Below are positions 9,901 to 17,933 of a stretch of DNA of 56,893 nucleotides, piece after piece; positions within the stretch are counted from its first letter, which is position 1, and the number at the start of each line of letters is the position of its first letter. Source of the DNA: Phocaeicola faecicola (lineage in GTDB: Bacteria; Bacteroidota; Bacteroidia; Bacteroidales; Bacteroidaceae); the NCBI RefSeq assembly GCF_013618865.1, contig NZ_JABSOE010000027.1:1-56893 (forward strand). The letters run 5' to 3'. A program made the translations under genes and the position numbers. The notes beneath the pieces were generated by a model. The model did not search any database. It saw nothing but the letters and a program-made list of their open reading frames with translations, and was not told where the DNA came from.

Positions 9901-10262
9901 ATGGTGATTAACTTTCCGACAGTCATATTCTCTTCGTCCGGACAAATCAGTTTCTTTGCCAGATGCGTGATGCTCCAGAACAGGAAAAGAATACAGGCCG
10001 CACTCATCAGGGCACTCATGATATTCACCATCATGGCCACTTTCGAGGGGTCGCTTGTAAACTGACTGAACAAATTGGCGGTAAGCATAAAGAAGGGGGC
10101 ACCGGGCGGGTGACCTACTTCCAGTTTATACCCAGTCGTAATAAATTCGGGACAATCCCAAAAACTGGCAGTCGGTTCGATGGTCATGCAGTAAGTGAAC
10201 GCTGCAATGACGAAGGCAAGCCATCCTACCAGATTGTTGATCTTGTTGTACTGTTGTTTCAT
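6921..10262 (-). CDS. DUF2723 GT-C membrane glycosyltransferase-like protein
   Basis: A large membrane protein of 1113 residues, started at the ATG at 10262, which places the first membrane helix at residues 12-28 (the open frame runs 15 codons further). After that helix comes FWDCPEFITTGYKLEVGHPPG, in which D36 and E39 sit in the first extracytoplasmic loop, as in GT-C enzymes of the DUF2723/TMEM260 family. About a dozen hydrophobic segments fill residues 12-690; a conserved QPRERDYAYAGSFYAF lies in the last part. The C-terminal 400 residues are soluble, probably periplasmic, with GDNDTFPLWYNQE and TPR-like helices. Family knowledge points to transfer of a sugar from a lipid carrier, possibly to proteins, since human TMEM260 is an O-mannosyltransferase. 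The substrate here is unknown. Confidence 0.88.
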   Translation of the reverse strand: MKQQYNKINNLVGWLAFVIAAFTYCMTIEPTASFWDCPEFITTGYKLEVGHPPGAPFFMLTANLFSQFTSDPSKVAMMVNIMSALMSAACILFLFWSITHLAKKLICPDEENMTVGKLITIMGSGLVGALAYTWSDTFWFSAVEGEVYAYSSLFTAVVFWLILKWENRAHEPHSDRWLILIAYLTGLSIGVHLLNLLCIPAIVLVYYYKKNPNANLKGSLIALVGSMILVAAVLYGIVPGIVKVGGWFELLFVNSLGFSFNTGLIVYIIVLAASLIWGVYESFTVRSQKRMNLSFLLTVALLGIPFYGHGWSSVLIGLLVLAVLGAYLFMNLPEKYRVSARTLNTSLLAMMMIVVGYSSYAVIVIRSSANTPMDQNSPEDIFTLGEYLGREQYGTRPLFYGQTYVSKPALKQVDGGCVYDVTEGAPVYQRKEKENPDEKDSYEVVRNKTEYKYAQNMLFPRMYSADHAKAYENWVGGIEGRQVPYDQCGEMIMVKVPTQWDNIKFFFIYQLNYMYWRYFMWNFAGRQNDIQGQGEIEHGNWITGIPFIDNYLVGDQTLLPAELKNNKGHNVFYCLPLILGLLGLFWQAYKGDRGIQQFWIVFFLFFMTGLAIVLYLNQTPQQPRERDYAYAGSFYAFAIWIGLGVAAIAEWLRNKMGEKPAAVLASVIGLLVPIQMVSQTWDDHDRSGRYTCRDFGQNYLSTVQAEGNPIIFTNGDNDTFPLWYNQETEGFRTDVRVCNLSYLQTDWYIDQMRRPAYDSPSVPIDWDRIDYVQGHNEAVYVRPEAMETINNFYKQNPEEAKKEFGDNPYELKNILKHWVRAKESGLQMIPTDSIVMKLDKEAIKRSGMLVPDSIPEYMHISLKGKRVLYKSELMMLEMLANTNWERPLYMAITVGSNNHLNLTNNFLQEGLAYRITPFDNAKLGRTIDSEKMYDNLMHKFKFGGIDNPDIYLDETVLRMCDTHRRLFVQLASQLIREGKKDKALEVLNYCEKVIPSTTVRHDYIYSSSKEMADDYKALGEIQKAEEILDQLANNSVEYASWYLSLDDDRFTGSYEECMRHFYILDDVCKALAALDGKQTDELSETAAHYAKKFDQLYQLLEQRIGAPKGEVNN

Positions 10263-10304
10263 GTAATTATTTTGTTTCTCGTTAATTTTCAGTTGAAATA
10301 CGCG

Positions 10305-10312
10305 CAAAGATA
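10305..10312 (-). promoter_or_regulatory. Putative -7 box for the DUF2723 gene
   Basis: Leftward TATCTTTG, an exact TAnnTTTG match, 43 bases upstream of the chosen start codon. No TTTG is seen 19-21 bases further upstream. Its position agrees with the shorter start choice, because the longer open frame would begin before any transcript. Confidence 0.55.
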
Positions 10313-10360
10313 GTGATTTTCACCTCAGGGAGGCGGAGTGATACCTAGTTTTTCGTTTTT

Positions 10361-11149
10361 TTATACTTCCTGAGTGCCGTGCGCTTCGTGATGATGACAT
10401 TTCAATACCCGATGCGGCAAATTTCCGTGTCCCAGCAGTTCAATCGGACAGCCGAAATGCTCTTCCAGCCACTCGGCCGGTACTTCCGTATCCGGGTGAT
10501 AGTCCAGTGTGCCGTTGATGCAGGCTATCGACTTCACATTCTGCAGTACGGTACTGATGTCGTGGCTCACCAGGATGATGGCACATTCGCGGTTGATTTC
10601 TTCCAGCAGAGAATAGAGTTTCGCTTCGAACCGTTTGTCGATGTACGTATTCGGTTCATCGAGAATCACTACCTGCGGGTCGGAAACCAGTGCCCTTCCG
10701 AGCAAGGCCCGTTGCAACTGTCCTCCGCTCAACTGCCCGATGGCTCTTTTTTCCAGTCCTTCCAGTCCCATGCGGACAATGATTTCCTCCACCTTCCGGT
10801 GCTGTTCTTTTGTAAAGGCATGAAAGAGAGACTTCTGACGGTTCAGTCCCGAAAGTACGACCTCATAGACCGAAATCGGAAACTTCTTGTCAATCGAACT
10901 GTATTGCGGGAGATACCCCATACTGATTTCCGGCACCTCCTTTCCTTCCTGGAAAAACCGGATTTTACCGGATACAGCCGGCAACAGTCCCAGCATCACC
11001 TTCATCAGCGTAGTCTTTCCTCCTCCGTTCGGGCCGATGACCCCCAGAAAATCATGTTCATAGACGGTCAGGTCGATATTTTCCAATACCGTTTTACCGT
11101 CGTAGGCTGCGTATACCTTTTCCAGCTGTATAATAGGATGTTGATTCAT
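10361..11149 (-). CDS. Metal (zinc/manganese-type) ABC transporter ATPase
   Basis: The cytoplasmic ATPase subunit of a ZnuC/TroB-like importer, 262 residues. Visible motifs are Walker A GPNGGGKTT at residues 39-47, the Q-loop in MGYLPQYSSID, the signature LSGGQLQR near residue 140, Walker B VVILDEPNTYID and the H-loop in ILVSHDIS. The C terminus is His-rich (KCHHHEAHGT), which is common in zinc systems. It lies seven bases downstream of the binding-protein gene, so the two are surely co-transcribed. The odd point is that no membrane permease (ZnuB) follows; the next gene is the DUF2723 protein with its own promoter. Confidence 0.9.
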   Translation of the reverse strand: MNQHPIIQLEKVYAAYDGKTVLENIDLTVYEHDFLGVIGPNGGGKTTLMKVMLGLLPAVSGKIRFFQEGKEVPEISMGYLPQYSSIDKKFPISVYEVVLSGLNRQKSLFHAFTKEQHRKVEEIIVRMGLEGLEKRAIGQLSGGQLQRALLGRALVSDPQVVILDEPNTYIDKRFEAKLYSLLEEINRECAIILVSHDISTVLQNVKSIACINGTLDYHPDTEVPAEWLEEHFGCPIELLGHGNLPHRVLKCHHHEAHGTQEV

Positions 11150-11156
11150 AGATTCC

Positions 11157-12017
11157 TTAGTTACCTAAAACCTTTGCGATGTGTCTCATTTCGGCATCCC
11201 AGTGATAGTTGAGCGGATTGATTTCCACTACCTCGGCTCCGATTTCTCTGGCAATGATCTCTGCGTTCCGGCTGTCGAATTCCTTCTGGATAAACACCGT
11301 TTTCACTTTTTTCTCCTTGCACTGGCGGATGATTTGCTGCAAGTGCGCCGGTGAGGGCTCCTTGCCTCCCTCTTCGATGCTGATCTGTTCCCATCCGTAG
11401 TCACGTGCCAGATAAGAAAGTGCCGGATGATAAATCAGAAACGCTCCCTGTGAGCCGGTCAGATGCGCCTTGACCTCCATTTCCAGTTGCCCGATGACCC
11501 CCAGCAGACTGTCCGTACGTGCGCGGTAATATTCCCGGTTCGGTTCATCCAACTTGCAGAGTGCCTGGTATACATTGTCGGCGATGACCCGCGCATTGGG
11601 AATTGAGTTCCATATATGCGGCTCCACTCCGACCTCGTGCCCCTGGTGTGCATGTCCGTGGCATTCTCCCTGCAGCAACTGAACCCCTTTGGAAAGGTCA
11701 AATACCTCCATCTGCGGCACATTCTTGGTCAGTTTGTCCATCCAGACCTGTTCAAACCCGATGTATCCGATACGCAGGAAGGCCTGACTTTTATTCAGTT
11801 TGACCATCTGTTGCGGAGTCGGGTCATAAGTCTCCGGATTTCCTCCTTCGGGAACCATGCTCACTACCTTAAAATGCTCTCCGGCAATAGCCTCTGCAAA
11901 ATACCTTATCGGTTCGATACTCACCGTCAGTATTTTCTCGTCCTGCTGCCGGTTGCCGTTCTGGCAGGCCACCAGTCCCAGCACGGTCAACAGTAAAATA
12001 ATATAATTCCTTTTCAT
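11157..12017 (-). CDS. Zinc-type ABC transporter binding lipoprotein
   Basis: A ZnuA/TroA family (cluster A-I) solute-binding protein of 286 residues. The N terminus is a lipoprotein signal with lipobox LVAC, putting the acylated cysteine at residue 18. The family's His-rich loop is present as CHGHAHQGHE, followed by the metal-ligand region GVEPHIWNS, a second His in IYHPALSYLA and the C-terminal acidic ligand region EINPLNYHWD. The His-rich loop favours zinc over manganese. It is the first gene of a two-gene operon with the ATPase. A TAnnTTTG box lies 25 bases upstream. No Zur-like palindrome was evident. Confidence 0.9.
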   Translation of the reverse strand: MKRNYIILLLTVLGLVACQNGNRQQDEKILTVSIEPIRYFAEAIAGEHFKVVSMVPEGGNPETYDPTPQQMVKLNKSQAFLRIGYIGFEQVWMDKLTKNVPQMEVFDLSKGVQLLQGECHGHAHQGHEVGVEPHIWNSIPNARVIADNVYQALCKLDEPNREYYRARTDSLLGVIGQLEMEVKAHLTGSQGAFLIYHPALSYLARDYGWEQISIEEGGKEPSPAHLQQIIRQCKEKKVKTVFIQKEFDSRNAEIIAREIGAEVVEINPLNYHWDAEMRHIAKVLGN

Positions 12018-12041
12018 ACGATTTACCTGATTTTATCCAAA

Positions 12042-12049
12042 CAAAGATA
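12042..12049 (-). promoter_or_regulatory. Putative -7 box for the zinc transporter operon
   Basis: Leftward TATCTTTG, an exact match to the Bacteroides -7 consensus. It lies directly downstream of the mnmD terminator and 25 bases before the lipoprotein start codon. The -33 position falls in the terminator stem and has no TTTG. Confidence 0.5.
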
Positions 12050-12052
12050 ATG

Positions 12053-12093
12053 AAAAAAAGGATGCCTTCACCTATTGAAGCAGGCTTTCATCC
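12053..12093 (-). terminator. Intrinsic terminator after mnmD
   Basis: Read leftward, GGATG and CATCC enclose a nested stem CTTCA/TGAAG, then seven T residues follow. It lies eight bases past the mnmD stop codon. Confidence 0.78.
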
Positions 12094-12100
12094 CCTTTAG

Positions 12101-12757
12101 TTATTTGCAGGCTCTCAGGATTTCCCGCTTTCCTCCCGGAGGTCCCGGCAACCGTTCCACCGTAAATCCCGCTGCCTGGAGCATGCGTCTTACTACCCCT
12201 TTGGCACAATAAGTCGTCAGTACTCCTCCCTCGTTCAGGCAAGCGTAAAGTGTGTCAAACAGGCTCTGGCTCCACATTTCAGGCTGTTTTTCCGGGGCAA
12301 ATGCATCAAAATAAATCACATCGAAGTTCCCCTGAAAACGATATCGGGTGAAATCTCCCAGGATTTTGTGCAGCGTGAAAAAAGGCGTCAGTCTTACGTC
12401 AGTATCCCATGCAGCCTTGTGCAGCGCATAAAAATCGTCAGCCGCTTCCGGACAGATTTTCTCCGGATAATCCAGTTGTCCGACCAGTTCGTCATTTACC
12501 GGATAGCGTTCAATCGTCGCATAATAGATGTCACGCTGTGCTTGTCCGGCATACAGCAGAGACAGAAAAGCATTCAGTCCCGTTCCGAATCCGATTTCAA
12601 GCACCCGCGGAGCTTCAGCAAGACTGTGCTTCAGTCCCATGTTGATAAAAATATGCTCCGATTCCGTCAATGCCCCTTTTACCGAATGATAATGCTCATT
12701 CAGTTCGGGCACGAAAAGCGTATAGCTTCCGTCGTCCGTTTTTTCGAGTTGTATCAT
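12101..12757 (-). CDS. mnmD: tRNA 5-aminomethyl-2-thiouridine methyltransferase, stand-alone MnmC1/MnmD
   Basis: A SAM-dependent methyltransferase of 218 residues matching the N-terminal domain of E. coli MnmC. It is predicted to convert nm5(s2)U34 to mnm5(s2)U34 in tRNA. The SAM site is VLEIGFGTGLNAFLSLL near residue 54. The DAFAPEKQPEMWS segment is diagnostic of the MnmC/MnmD family, and GGKREILRA lies at the C terminus. The FAD oxidase domain of MnmC is absent, as in MnmD of other bacteria. This links it functionally to mnmA further right, which makes the 2-thio group on the same base. It is the last gene of a leftward group, nine bases after the DedA-like gene, with a terminator behind it. 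Confidence 0.9.
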   Translation of the reverse strand: MIQLEKTDDGSYTLFVPELNEHYHSVKGALTESEHIFINMGLKHSLAEAPRVLEIGFGTGLNAFLSLLYAGQAQRDIYYATIERYPVNDELVGQLDYPEKICPEAADDFYALHKAAWDTDVRLTPFFTLHKILGDFTRYRFQGNFDVIYFDAFAPEKQPEMWSQSLFDTLYACLNEGGVLTTYCAKGVVRRMLQAAGFTVERLPGPPGGKREILRACK

Positions 12758-12766
12758 AGCAAAATA

Positions 12767-13228
12767 TTACAAAGCATGAATAATTCCCAGTGCTGCAGCC
12801 ACCAGCAAGGCATAGCGCAACAGTTTTCCGGCTGTCATGGAGACGGCTACAATCCATATATTAGCCCTCATCAGTCCCAGTACAATCAGGATGGCATCCC
12901 CGATGACCGGAAGGAAAGAGAAAAGCGCCATCCACGACCCCCTTCCGTGAATAAACCGGGTTGCCTTGTCCATCTGCTTCTGGTCGACCTTGAAATACTT
13001 CTCAATCCATTCCATCTTTCCCAGGTGTCCGATCCAGTAACATGTCAATCCCCCCAGTGCATTGCCCGCCGTAGTGGCCAGTGTGGAAGCCACTGGATCG
13101 AGCCCCAGGCCGATACAGGCCAGCAGTACCGCCTCCGAACTGAACGGCAGGATGGTGCCTGCCAGAAACGCAGACAGAAACATACCTACATACCCCCAGT
13201 CGGTCAGCAGTTGAATAAATGCATCCAT
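12767..13228 (-). CDS. YqaA/DedA-like inner membrane protein
   Basis: A small membrane protein of 153 residues of the VTT/SNARE-associated (DedA-related, YqaA type) family. About four hydrophobic segments are visible, with the family's FSSEAVLLA near residue 29, TAGNALGGLTCYWIGHLGK, and RFIHGRGSWMALFSFLPVIGDAILIVLG. Members are thought to act in lipid flipping or envelope homeostasis. This short YqaA subgroup lacks a defined role. The start overlaps the 3' end of the upstream membrane gene by 25 bases, suggesting translational coupling. mnmD follows after nine bases. Confidence 0.85.
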   Translation of the reverse strand: MDAFIQLLTDWGYVGMFLSAFLAGTILPFSSEAVLLACIGLGLDPVASTLATTAGNALGGLTCYWIGHLGKMEWIEKYFKVDQKQMDKATRFIHGRGSWMALFSFLPVIGDAILIVLGLMRANIWIVAVSMTAGKLLRYALLVAAALGIIHAL

Positions 13229-14139
13229 AAGTTAAAAACAAACAAGAGGCCGATTATCGCCAGCGTAGCGACAAACAACCAGTAAGTGAAACGTTTGAAA
13301 GAAAGTGCAAACAAGTGCCCTCCCGCCAGGGCGGCCGGAATCAGGGCGACCGGCAGCAGATCGGGTACCAGATGAGGCTGTACCAGCATGATCAGGTGGA
13401 TATACAGTCCCATCAGCAGGACACACCGCATCATGATGCGTGTCTGAACCTTGTCTTTATACGAATCCTGCAGATAGACCACTCCGTAGATAACCGACAA
13501 TATCAGGGTGATTCCCCAGGATACCCATACTTCCACTCCCTGATCGTACCGGATAGGAGCGAAGGTCACCATCTCTGCCAGTTTCGGTAGAATCCTGCTG
13601 CCTTCTCCGATGTACAACTGGTAGCAGAACAGGAACCACAAAGGGAGGAAAAGACCGATGATGCCGGCAAAGAAACTCCGGGCACTGAACGAGCGCAGGT
13701 TGATCATGTAGATGTACATGAAAGGCGCCAGCCAGCAAAAAGTCGGCACAATCAGTCCCGCGATGCCCAGCCAGAGAAAGGCATGGAAAATAGTGGTAGA
13801 AGCATAGGGCAACTCGTAGCTGTGGAACAGCGAGTACAGGATGCCTATAAAGCACACAGGCAGCAGGCACGAGGCCGACCATCCGTGCAAGAACGTAAAG
13901 GAGGCATATCCCAACAGGAACAAGGCCGAAGGCAGGGTAGTCCGTGTCCGTATCAGCGCAAACCGGGTATCCGTTTCCTGCAGTAAATATGCACAGGCAC
14001 TGGCACAGAGAAAAGATCCCAGTTGTTCCCAGTCTCCGATAGAAGGTATCAGCCACAATATCAGAGAAATAAAAAAGACGGCCGGGAGCGTTCCCCGTCC
14101 GGTAGCCGTTTCATACTGAAATCTGTTTCTGCTATACAT
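13204..14139 (-). CDS. Polytopic membrane protein, DUF6427-like
   Basis: A 311-residue hydrophobic protein with roughly nine to ten membrane segments, started at the ATG at 14139. I cannot see catalytic motifs. Its look (an RNRFQYETATGRGTLPAVFF start, HAFLWLGIAGL, LPLWFLFCYQLYIGE, a positively charged loop DSYKDKVQTR) resembles Bacteroidetes membrane proteins of the DUF6427 group, but I give that only as a guess. Its last 25 bases overlap the DedA-like gene. It could take part in cell-surface glycan or lipid handling, with no direct support. Confidence 0.72.
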   Translation of the reverse strand: MYSRNRFQYETATGRGTLPAVFFISLILWLIPSIGDWEQLGSFLCASACAYLLQETDTRFALIRTRTTLPSALFLLGYASFTFLHGWSASCLLPVCFIGILYSLFHSYELPYASTTIFHAFLWLGIAGLIVPTFCWLAPFMYIYMINLRSFSARSFFAGIIGLFLPLWFLFCYQLYIGEGSRILPKLAEMVTFAPIRYDQGVEVWVSWGITLILSVIYGVVYLQDSYKDKVQTRIMMRCVLLMGLYIHLIMLVQPHLVPDLLPVALIPAALAGGHLFALSFKRFTYWLFVATLAIIGLLFVFNLWMHLFNC

Positions 14140-14160
14140 AATGGGAAAAAGAATAAATTG

Positions 14161-14228
14161 CAAAACAGGCTGTATCAACCCACCCGTTCCCGGAAAGCAA
14201 AATCCGGCCGATGTTCCGATACAACCTG
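14161..14228 (-). terminator. Intrinsic terminator after purD
   Basis: Read leftward, CAGGTTGTATC pairs with GATACAGCCTG (one G-U) around a GC-rich loop, followed by TTTTG and a T-rich stretch. It lies 16 bases past the purD stop and before the membrane-protein gene. Confidence 0.75.
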
Positions 14229-14243
14229 TCCCGCAAAGGTTAT

Positions 14244-15518
14244 TTATAAATCAAATCCGATATCTGAACGGAAATATTTCTTCTCGAACGAAATCTTTCC
14301 GGCATTGGTGAACGAAAGTCTCAAGGCTTCTTCCTTGTTGGCTCCGTAAGAGCTTACCGCAATCACACGTCCTCCGGCAGTCACTACCTGTCCGTCTTTC
14401 ATGGCGGTTCCTGCATGGAACACAATGCTTCCTCCAGCCTTTGCCTCTTCGATACCGCTCATCGGGAATCCCTTTTCGTAGGCTTCCGGATAACCTCCCG
14501 ATACCAGCATGACACATACTGCCGAGCGCGGGTCGATTTCCAGTACCTTCTCGTCCAGGTTGCCGGTAGCCACTCCTTCGAAGAGTTCCACCAGGTCGCT
14601 CTTGATGCGCAGCATCACACTTTCCGTTTCCGGGTCGCCCATGCGTACGTTGTACTCGATGACCATCGGCTCACCCTTCACATTGATCAGTCCGAAGAAA
14701 ATGAATCCCTTATAGTCGATGCCTTCGGCAGCCAGACCCTCTACCGTAGGACGGATGATGCGGTCTTCCACCTTCTGCATCCATTCCTTGTCGGCAAACG
14801 GAACCGGAGAAACCGAACCCATACCACCTGTGTTCAGTCCCTTGTCTCCTTCACCGATACGCTTGTAGTCTTTTGCCTCCGGCAGAATCTTGTAGTTCTT
14901 TCCGTCTGTCAGGACAAATACCGAGCATTCGATACCGCTCAGGAATTCCTCGATAACCACCGTAGCCGAAGCGTTTCCGAACATACCGCCCAGCATTTCC
15001 TTCAGTTCCTTCTTGGCCTCTTCCAGTGTCGGCAGAATCAGTACCCCTTTTCCGGCGCACAGACCGTCTGCCTTCAGTACGTAAGGTGCTTCCAGTGTTT
15101 CCAGGAACGCCAGTCCCTCTTCCAGGTTCTCGGCAGTCACGCTCTTGTATCCGGCTGTCGGAATCTGGTGCCGTTTCATAAATTCCTTGGCAAACTCCTT
15201 GCTTCCCTCAAGTACCGCTCCGGCCTTTGACGGACCGATTACCGGTACGGCTTTCAGTGCTTCGTCGTTCTTAAAGAAATCATATACACCCTTTACCAGA
15301 GGATCCTCCGGGCCAACCACTACCATGTCAATCTGTTTTTCGATGACAAACTGCTTGATGCCCTCAAAGTCATCTGCCTTGATGGCTACATTTTCACCTA
15401 CCTCCTGTGTGCCCGCATTTCCCGGAGCAATGAAGAGTTTCTCGATTTTGGGACTCTGAGCAATTTTCCATGCCAGTGCATGTTCGCGTCCGCCTGAACC
15501 TAATAGTAAAAGTTTCAT
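14244..15518 (-). CDS. purD: Phosphoribosylamine-glycine ligase (GARS)
   Basis: Cytoplasmic ATP-grasp enzyme joining phosphoribosylamine and glycine to form GAR in purine synthesis. The 424 residues show the N-terminal [21 protein letters not shown], the substrate-site [29 protein letters not shown], the ATP-grasp [11 protein letters not shown], the purD signature-like [11 protein letters not shown] and the C-terminal [18 protein letters not shown]. Length is canonical and no PurM or PurN fusion is present. It lies 40 bases downstream of the S9 peptidase gene and may be co-transcribed with it, although purine genes are often separately controlled. No PurR-type operator or riboswitch was recognised in the short gap. 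Confidence 0.97.
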   Translation of the reverse strand: MKLLLLGSGGREHALAWKIAQSPKIEKLFIAPGNAGTQEVGENVAIKADDFEGIKQFVIEKQIDMVVVGPEDPLVKGVYDFFKNDEALKAVPVIGPSKAGAVLEGSKEFAKEFMKRHQIPTAGYKSVTAENLEEGLAFLETLEAPYVLKADGLCAGKGVLILPTLEEAKKELKEMLGGMFGNASATVVIEEFLSGIECSVFVLTDGKNYKILPEAKDYKRIGEGDKGLNTGGMGSVSPVPFADKEWMQKVEDRIIRPTVEGLAAEGIDYKGFIFFGLINVKGEPMVIEYNVRMGDPETESVMLRIKSDLVELFEGVATGNLDEKVLEIDPRSAVCVMLVSGGYPEAYEKGFPMSGIEEAKAGGSIVFHAGTAMKDGQVVTAGGRVIAVSSYGANKEEALRLSFTNAGKISFEKKYFRSDIGFDL

Positions 15519-15558
15519 ATATCTTAATGTTTCTAGTATTGTGATTAATGACTAATTG

Positions 15559-17805
15559 TTATTTCAGGAAATCCATAAAGTAACGGGTAATGTGCTGGTG
15601 CAGATGTACCCTGTCACGTCCCATCATGTTGTGACCGTCTTCCGGATAAATGAAGAAGTCGGGATGTGTGCCCGCGTCAATACATGCCCGCAGGAAGGTG
15701 TAGCTGTGCTGCGGCACGCACGTAGGGTCGGTACCTCCGTGAATGATCATCAGCCGGCCTTTCAGGTTGCCTGCCTTTTCACGCAGGTTCGAACCCTTGT
15801 AGCCTTCCGGATTGCTTTGCGGAGTGTCCATGTAGCGCTCGCCGTACATTACTTCATAGAACTGCCAGTCGATGACCGGTCCGCCGGCAACACCCACTTT
15901 GAAAATTTCCGGATAGCTCAGCATCAGGTTGGTGGTCATGAATCCTCCGAAGCTCCAGCCGTGTACACCGATCTTGTTTCCGTCGACATACGGCAGCGAC
16001 TGCAGGAACTTGGCACCTTCCACCTGGTCCTTCATTTCTTCCACACCCAGGTGACGGAACGTGCAGTTTTCAAACTGAATGCCCCGGTTGTCGCTTCCCC
16101 GGCTGTCCACTGTCAGCATGACAAAGCCCTGTTGTGCCATGTACAGGTCCCATCCGCGTGCGTCGTAGAAACGCGTGTTGTGAATCATCTGTGCGTGAGG
16201 TCCGCCGTACACATAAATGATGGCCGGATATTTTTTTGCCGGGTCAAAGTTCACAGGCTTGATGAGGCGGTAATACAGGTCCGTCTTACCGTCGGCAGCC
16301 TTCAGGGTGCCCAGTGTGATTTCCGGCATATTGTAAGCTTCCAGCATCGGGTCGGTAGCCGTGAACAGGGTCACTCCCTTTTTGCCGTTGGTCGGAAGGA
16401 GGGAGATTTCACGTGGAACACTGTTCGAAGTGAAATTGTCAATCACGTAAGTACCACTTGCCGAGAGTTGTCCCTGATGCATGCCGTCGGCATTGCCTAT
16501 CAGCGTACGCTTGCCGTTTCTCACATTCAGGCTGAACAGGTTGGTCTGCAGCGGAGAAACCTCCGTGCTGCCGATAATCACTTCTTTGCGTGCGGCATTA
16601 AATCCCAGAATCTCCTGCACCAGCCAGTCTCCTTCGGTCAGGGCTTCGGTCTGCAGGTATTCGCAATACTGACTCTCTGCATCCTTGCCCTGCTTCCATT
16701 CGCCTTTGAGACGCTTTTCCGTATCCATCAGATACAGATGATGGATACCGTCGCGCTGGCTCCAGTAGATGAATTTGGTATTATCCCATGGCAGGAAGGT
16801 CAGCGGATGCTGAGGCTCTACGTAGCGGAGATGCTTTTCTTCGTACAATACCTCTTCCTTGGCACCGGTTGCCGCATCATAGCTCACCAGCTGCGCATGA
16901 TTCTGGTCGCGGTTCAGTTCGATGACATAAATATGCTTCTCGTCCGGACTCCAGCTGATGTTGGTGAAATAACGGTCGGTAGGGTCGCCTGCCTGCAGGT
17001 AGACTGTTTTGCCGTCTTTCACGTGGTACACGCCCACAGTCACCTGATGGCTGGTCATTCCGGCCATCGGATAAGTATCCGGCTCTACCTCTGCGATGCG
17101 CTTGGTGGTATTCACCTGCGGATAGTCGGTCACCATGCTCTGGTCCATGCGGTAGAAAGCCAGGTAGCTTCCCTTCGGACTCCAGAACGTTCCCTTCATG
17201 ATGCCGAATTCATTGCGGTGTACGGCCTGTCCGTATACAATGTTCTTGTCGTTCTCCTCTTTATTGCCCATGCACACCGGATTCACCATTTTGCTGTAAT
17301 CTCCCTGCTGTGTCAGGAACAGGTTCTTTCCGGCCGTGTAAGCCACCCAGCCGTTTTCCTTGCAGAAATCAAAGTTGGTTGCTCCCTTTTCAGTGATGTG
17401 TGCCACTGCGGCAATCTTTCCGGTACCGAAATCGTATGTCAGGAAATAACCGTTGTGGAAGATCCGGACCATCTTCTTGTCAGCCCATGGCAGTGAGGCT
17501 GCCGTCAGTGAGTGCAGCGGTTGTATCTCAGCCTTCAGGTGCTTCAGGGCCTGGTTCACTTCGTCGAGGGTAACCAGCGTACTCTCTTTTCCGGTCTTGG
17601 TATCGATTCCGATGATCTGTTCCGCATCGGTGCGTACACAGTTGTCTCCCCACCACTGTATTCCCGGCAGACTCTTGGGAACCAGGTTGTAATAATTGCT
17701 ACCTCCGGGAATCACATCCTCCAGGGTAAATGATTTTTTTTCCTGTGCCGGCACTACCGTTGTCATGGTAAAGAATAAAAGAATAAATTGAAATAATCTT
17801 TTCAT
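15559..17805 (-). CDS. S9 family dipeptidyl peptidase (DPP IV-like)
   Basis: A periplasmic serine peptidase of 748 residues, started at the ATG at 17805 so that a signal peptide (residues 1-21, ending VVPA-Q) opens the protein. Residues about 70-480 are the DPP IV N-terminal beta-propeller, with EKHIYVIELNRDQNH, EPDTYPMAGM and FIYWSQRDGIHHLYLMD. The alpha/beta-hydrolase domain follows with YVYGGPHAQM and the catalytic triad S618 in GWSFGG, D693 in GGTDPT and H725 in EDGHNMMG. Family members release N-terminal dipeptides after proline or alanine; Bacteroidetes use them to digest peptides in the periplasm. Exact specificity cannot be read off. It lies between the RNA methyltransferase terminator and purD. 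Confidence 0.93.
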   Translation of the reverse strand: MKRLFQFILLFFTMTTVVPAQEKKSFTLEDVIPGGSNYYNLVPKSLPGIQWWGDNCVRTDAEQIIGIDTKTGKESTLVTLDEVNQALKHLKAEIQPLHSLTAASLPWADKKMVRIFHNGYFLTYDFGTGKIAAVAHITEKGATNFDFCKENGWVAYTAGKNLFLTQQGDYSKMVNPVCMGNKEENDKNIVYGQAVHRNEFGIMKGTFWSPKGSYLAFYRMDQSMVTDYPQVNTTKRIAEVEPDTYPMAGMTSHQVTVGVYHVKDGKTVYLQAGDPTDRYFTNISWSPDEKHIYVIELNRDQNHAQLVSYDAATGAKEEVLYEEKHLRYVEPQHPLTFLPWDNTKFIYWSQRDGIHHLYLMDTEKRLKGEWKQGKDAESQYCEYLQTEALTEGDWLVQEILGFNAARKEVIIGSTEVSPLQTNLFSLNVRNGKRTLIGNADGMHQGQLSASGTYVIDNFTSNSVPREISLLPTNGKKGVTLFTATDPMLEAYNMPEITLGTLKAADGKTDLYYRLIKPVNFDPAKKYPAIIYVYGGPHAQMIHNTRFYDARGWDLYMAQQGFVMLTVDSRGSDNRGIQFENCTFRHLGVEEMKDQVEGAKFLQSLPYVDGNKIGVHGWSFGGFMTTNLMLSYPEIFKVGVAGGPVIDWQFYEVMYGERYMDTPQSNPEGYKGSNLREKAGNLKGRLMIIHGGTDPTCVPQHSYTFLRACIDAGTHPDFFIYPEDGHNMMGRDRVHLHQHITRYFMDFLK

Positions 17806-17840
17806 TGATTTAAAATCTGTTTGGGTCACTAGCTATTATG

Positions 17841-17912
17841 AAAAAACCGCAGAACACACGAACAGACACAAGTTCATAAATTGAATGCTATGCCTTTTCG
17901 TGTCTTTTGCGG
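17841..17912 (-). terminator. Intrinsic terminator after the RNA methyltransferase gene
   Basis: Read leftward, an imperfect 15-base stem (CCGCAAAAGACACGA with TCGTGTGTTCTGCGG) and a long loop are followed by six T residues. It lies about 20 bases past the stop codon. Confidence 0.68.
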
Positions 17913-17933
17913 TAATGAGTTTATGCTTCGGAT

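Noticed and set aside
15556..17496. A 646-codon open frame on the plus strand opposite the S9 peptidase gene
   Set aside because: It is antisense to a gene with a complete catalytic triad and signal peptide. The frame is free of stops because of codon bias in the real gene. Its translation shows no domain.
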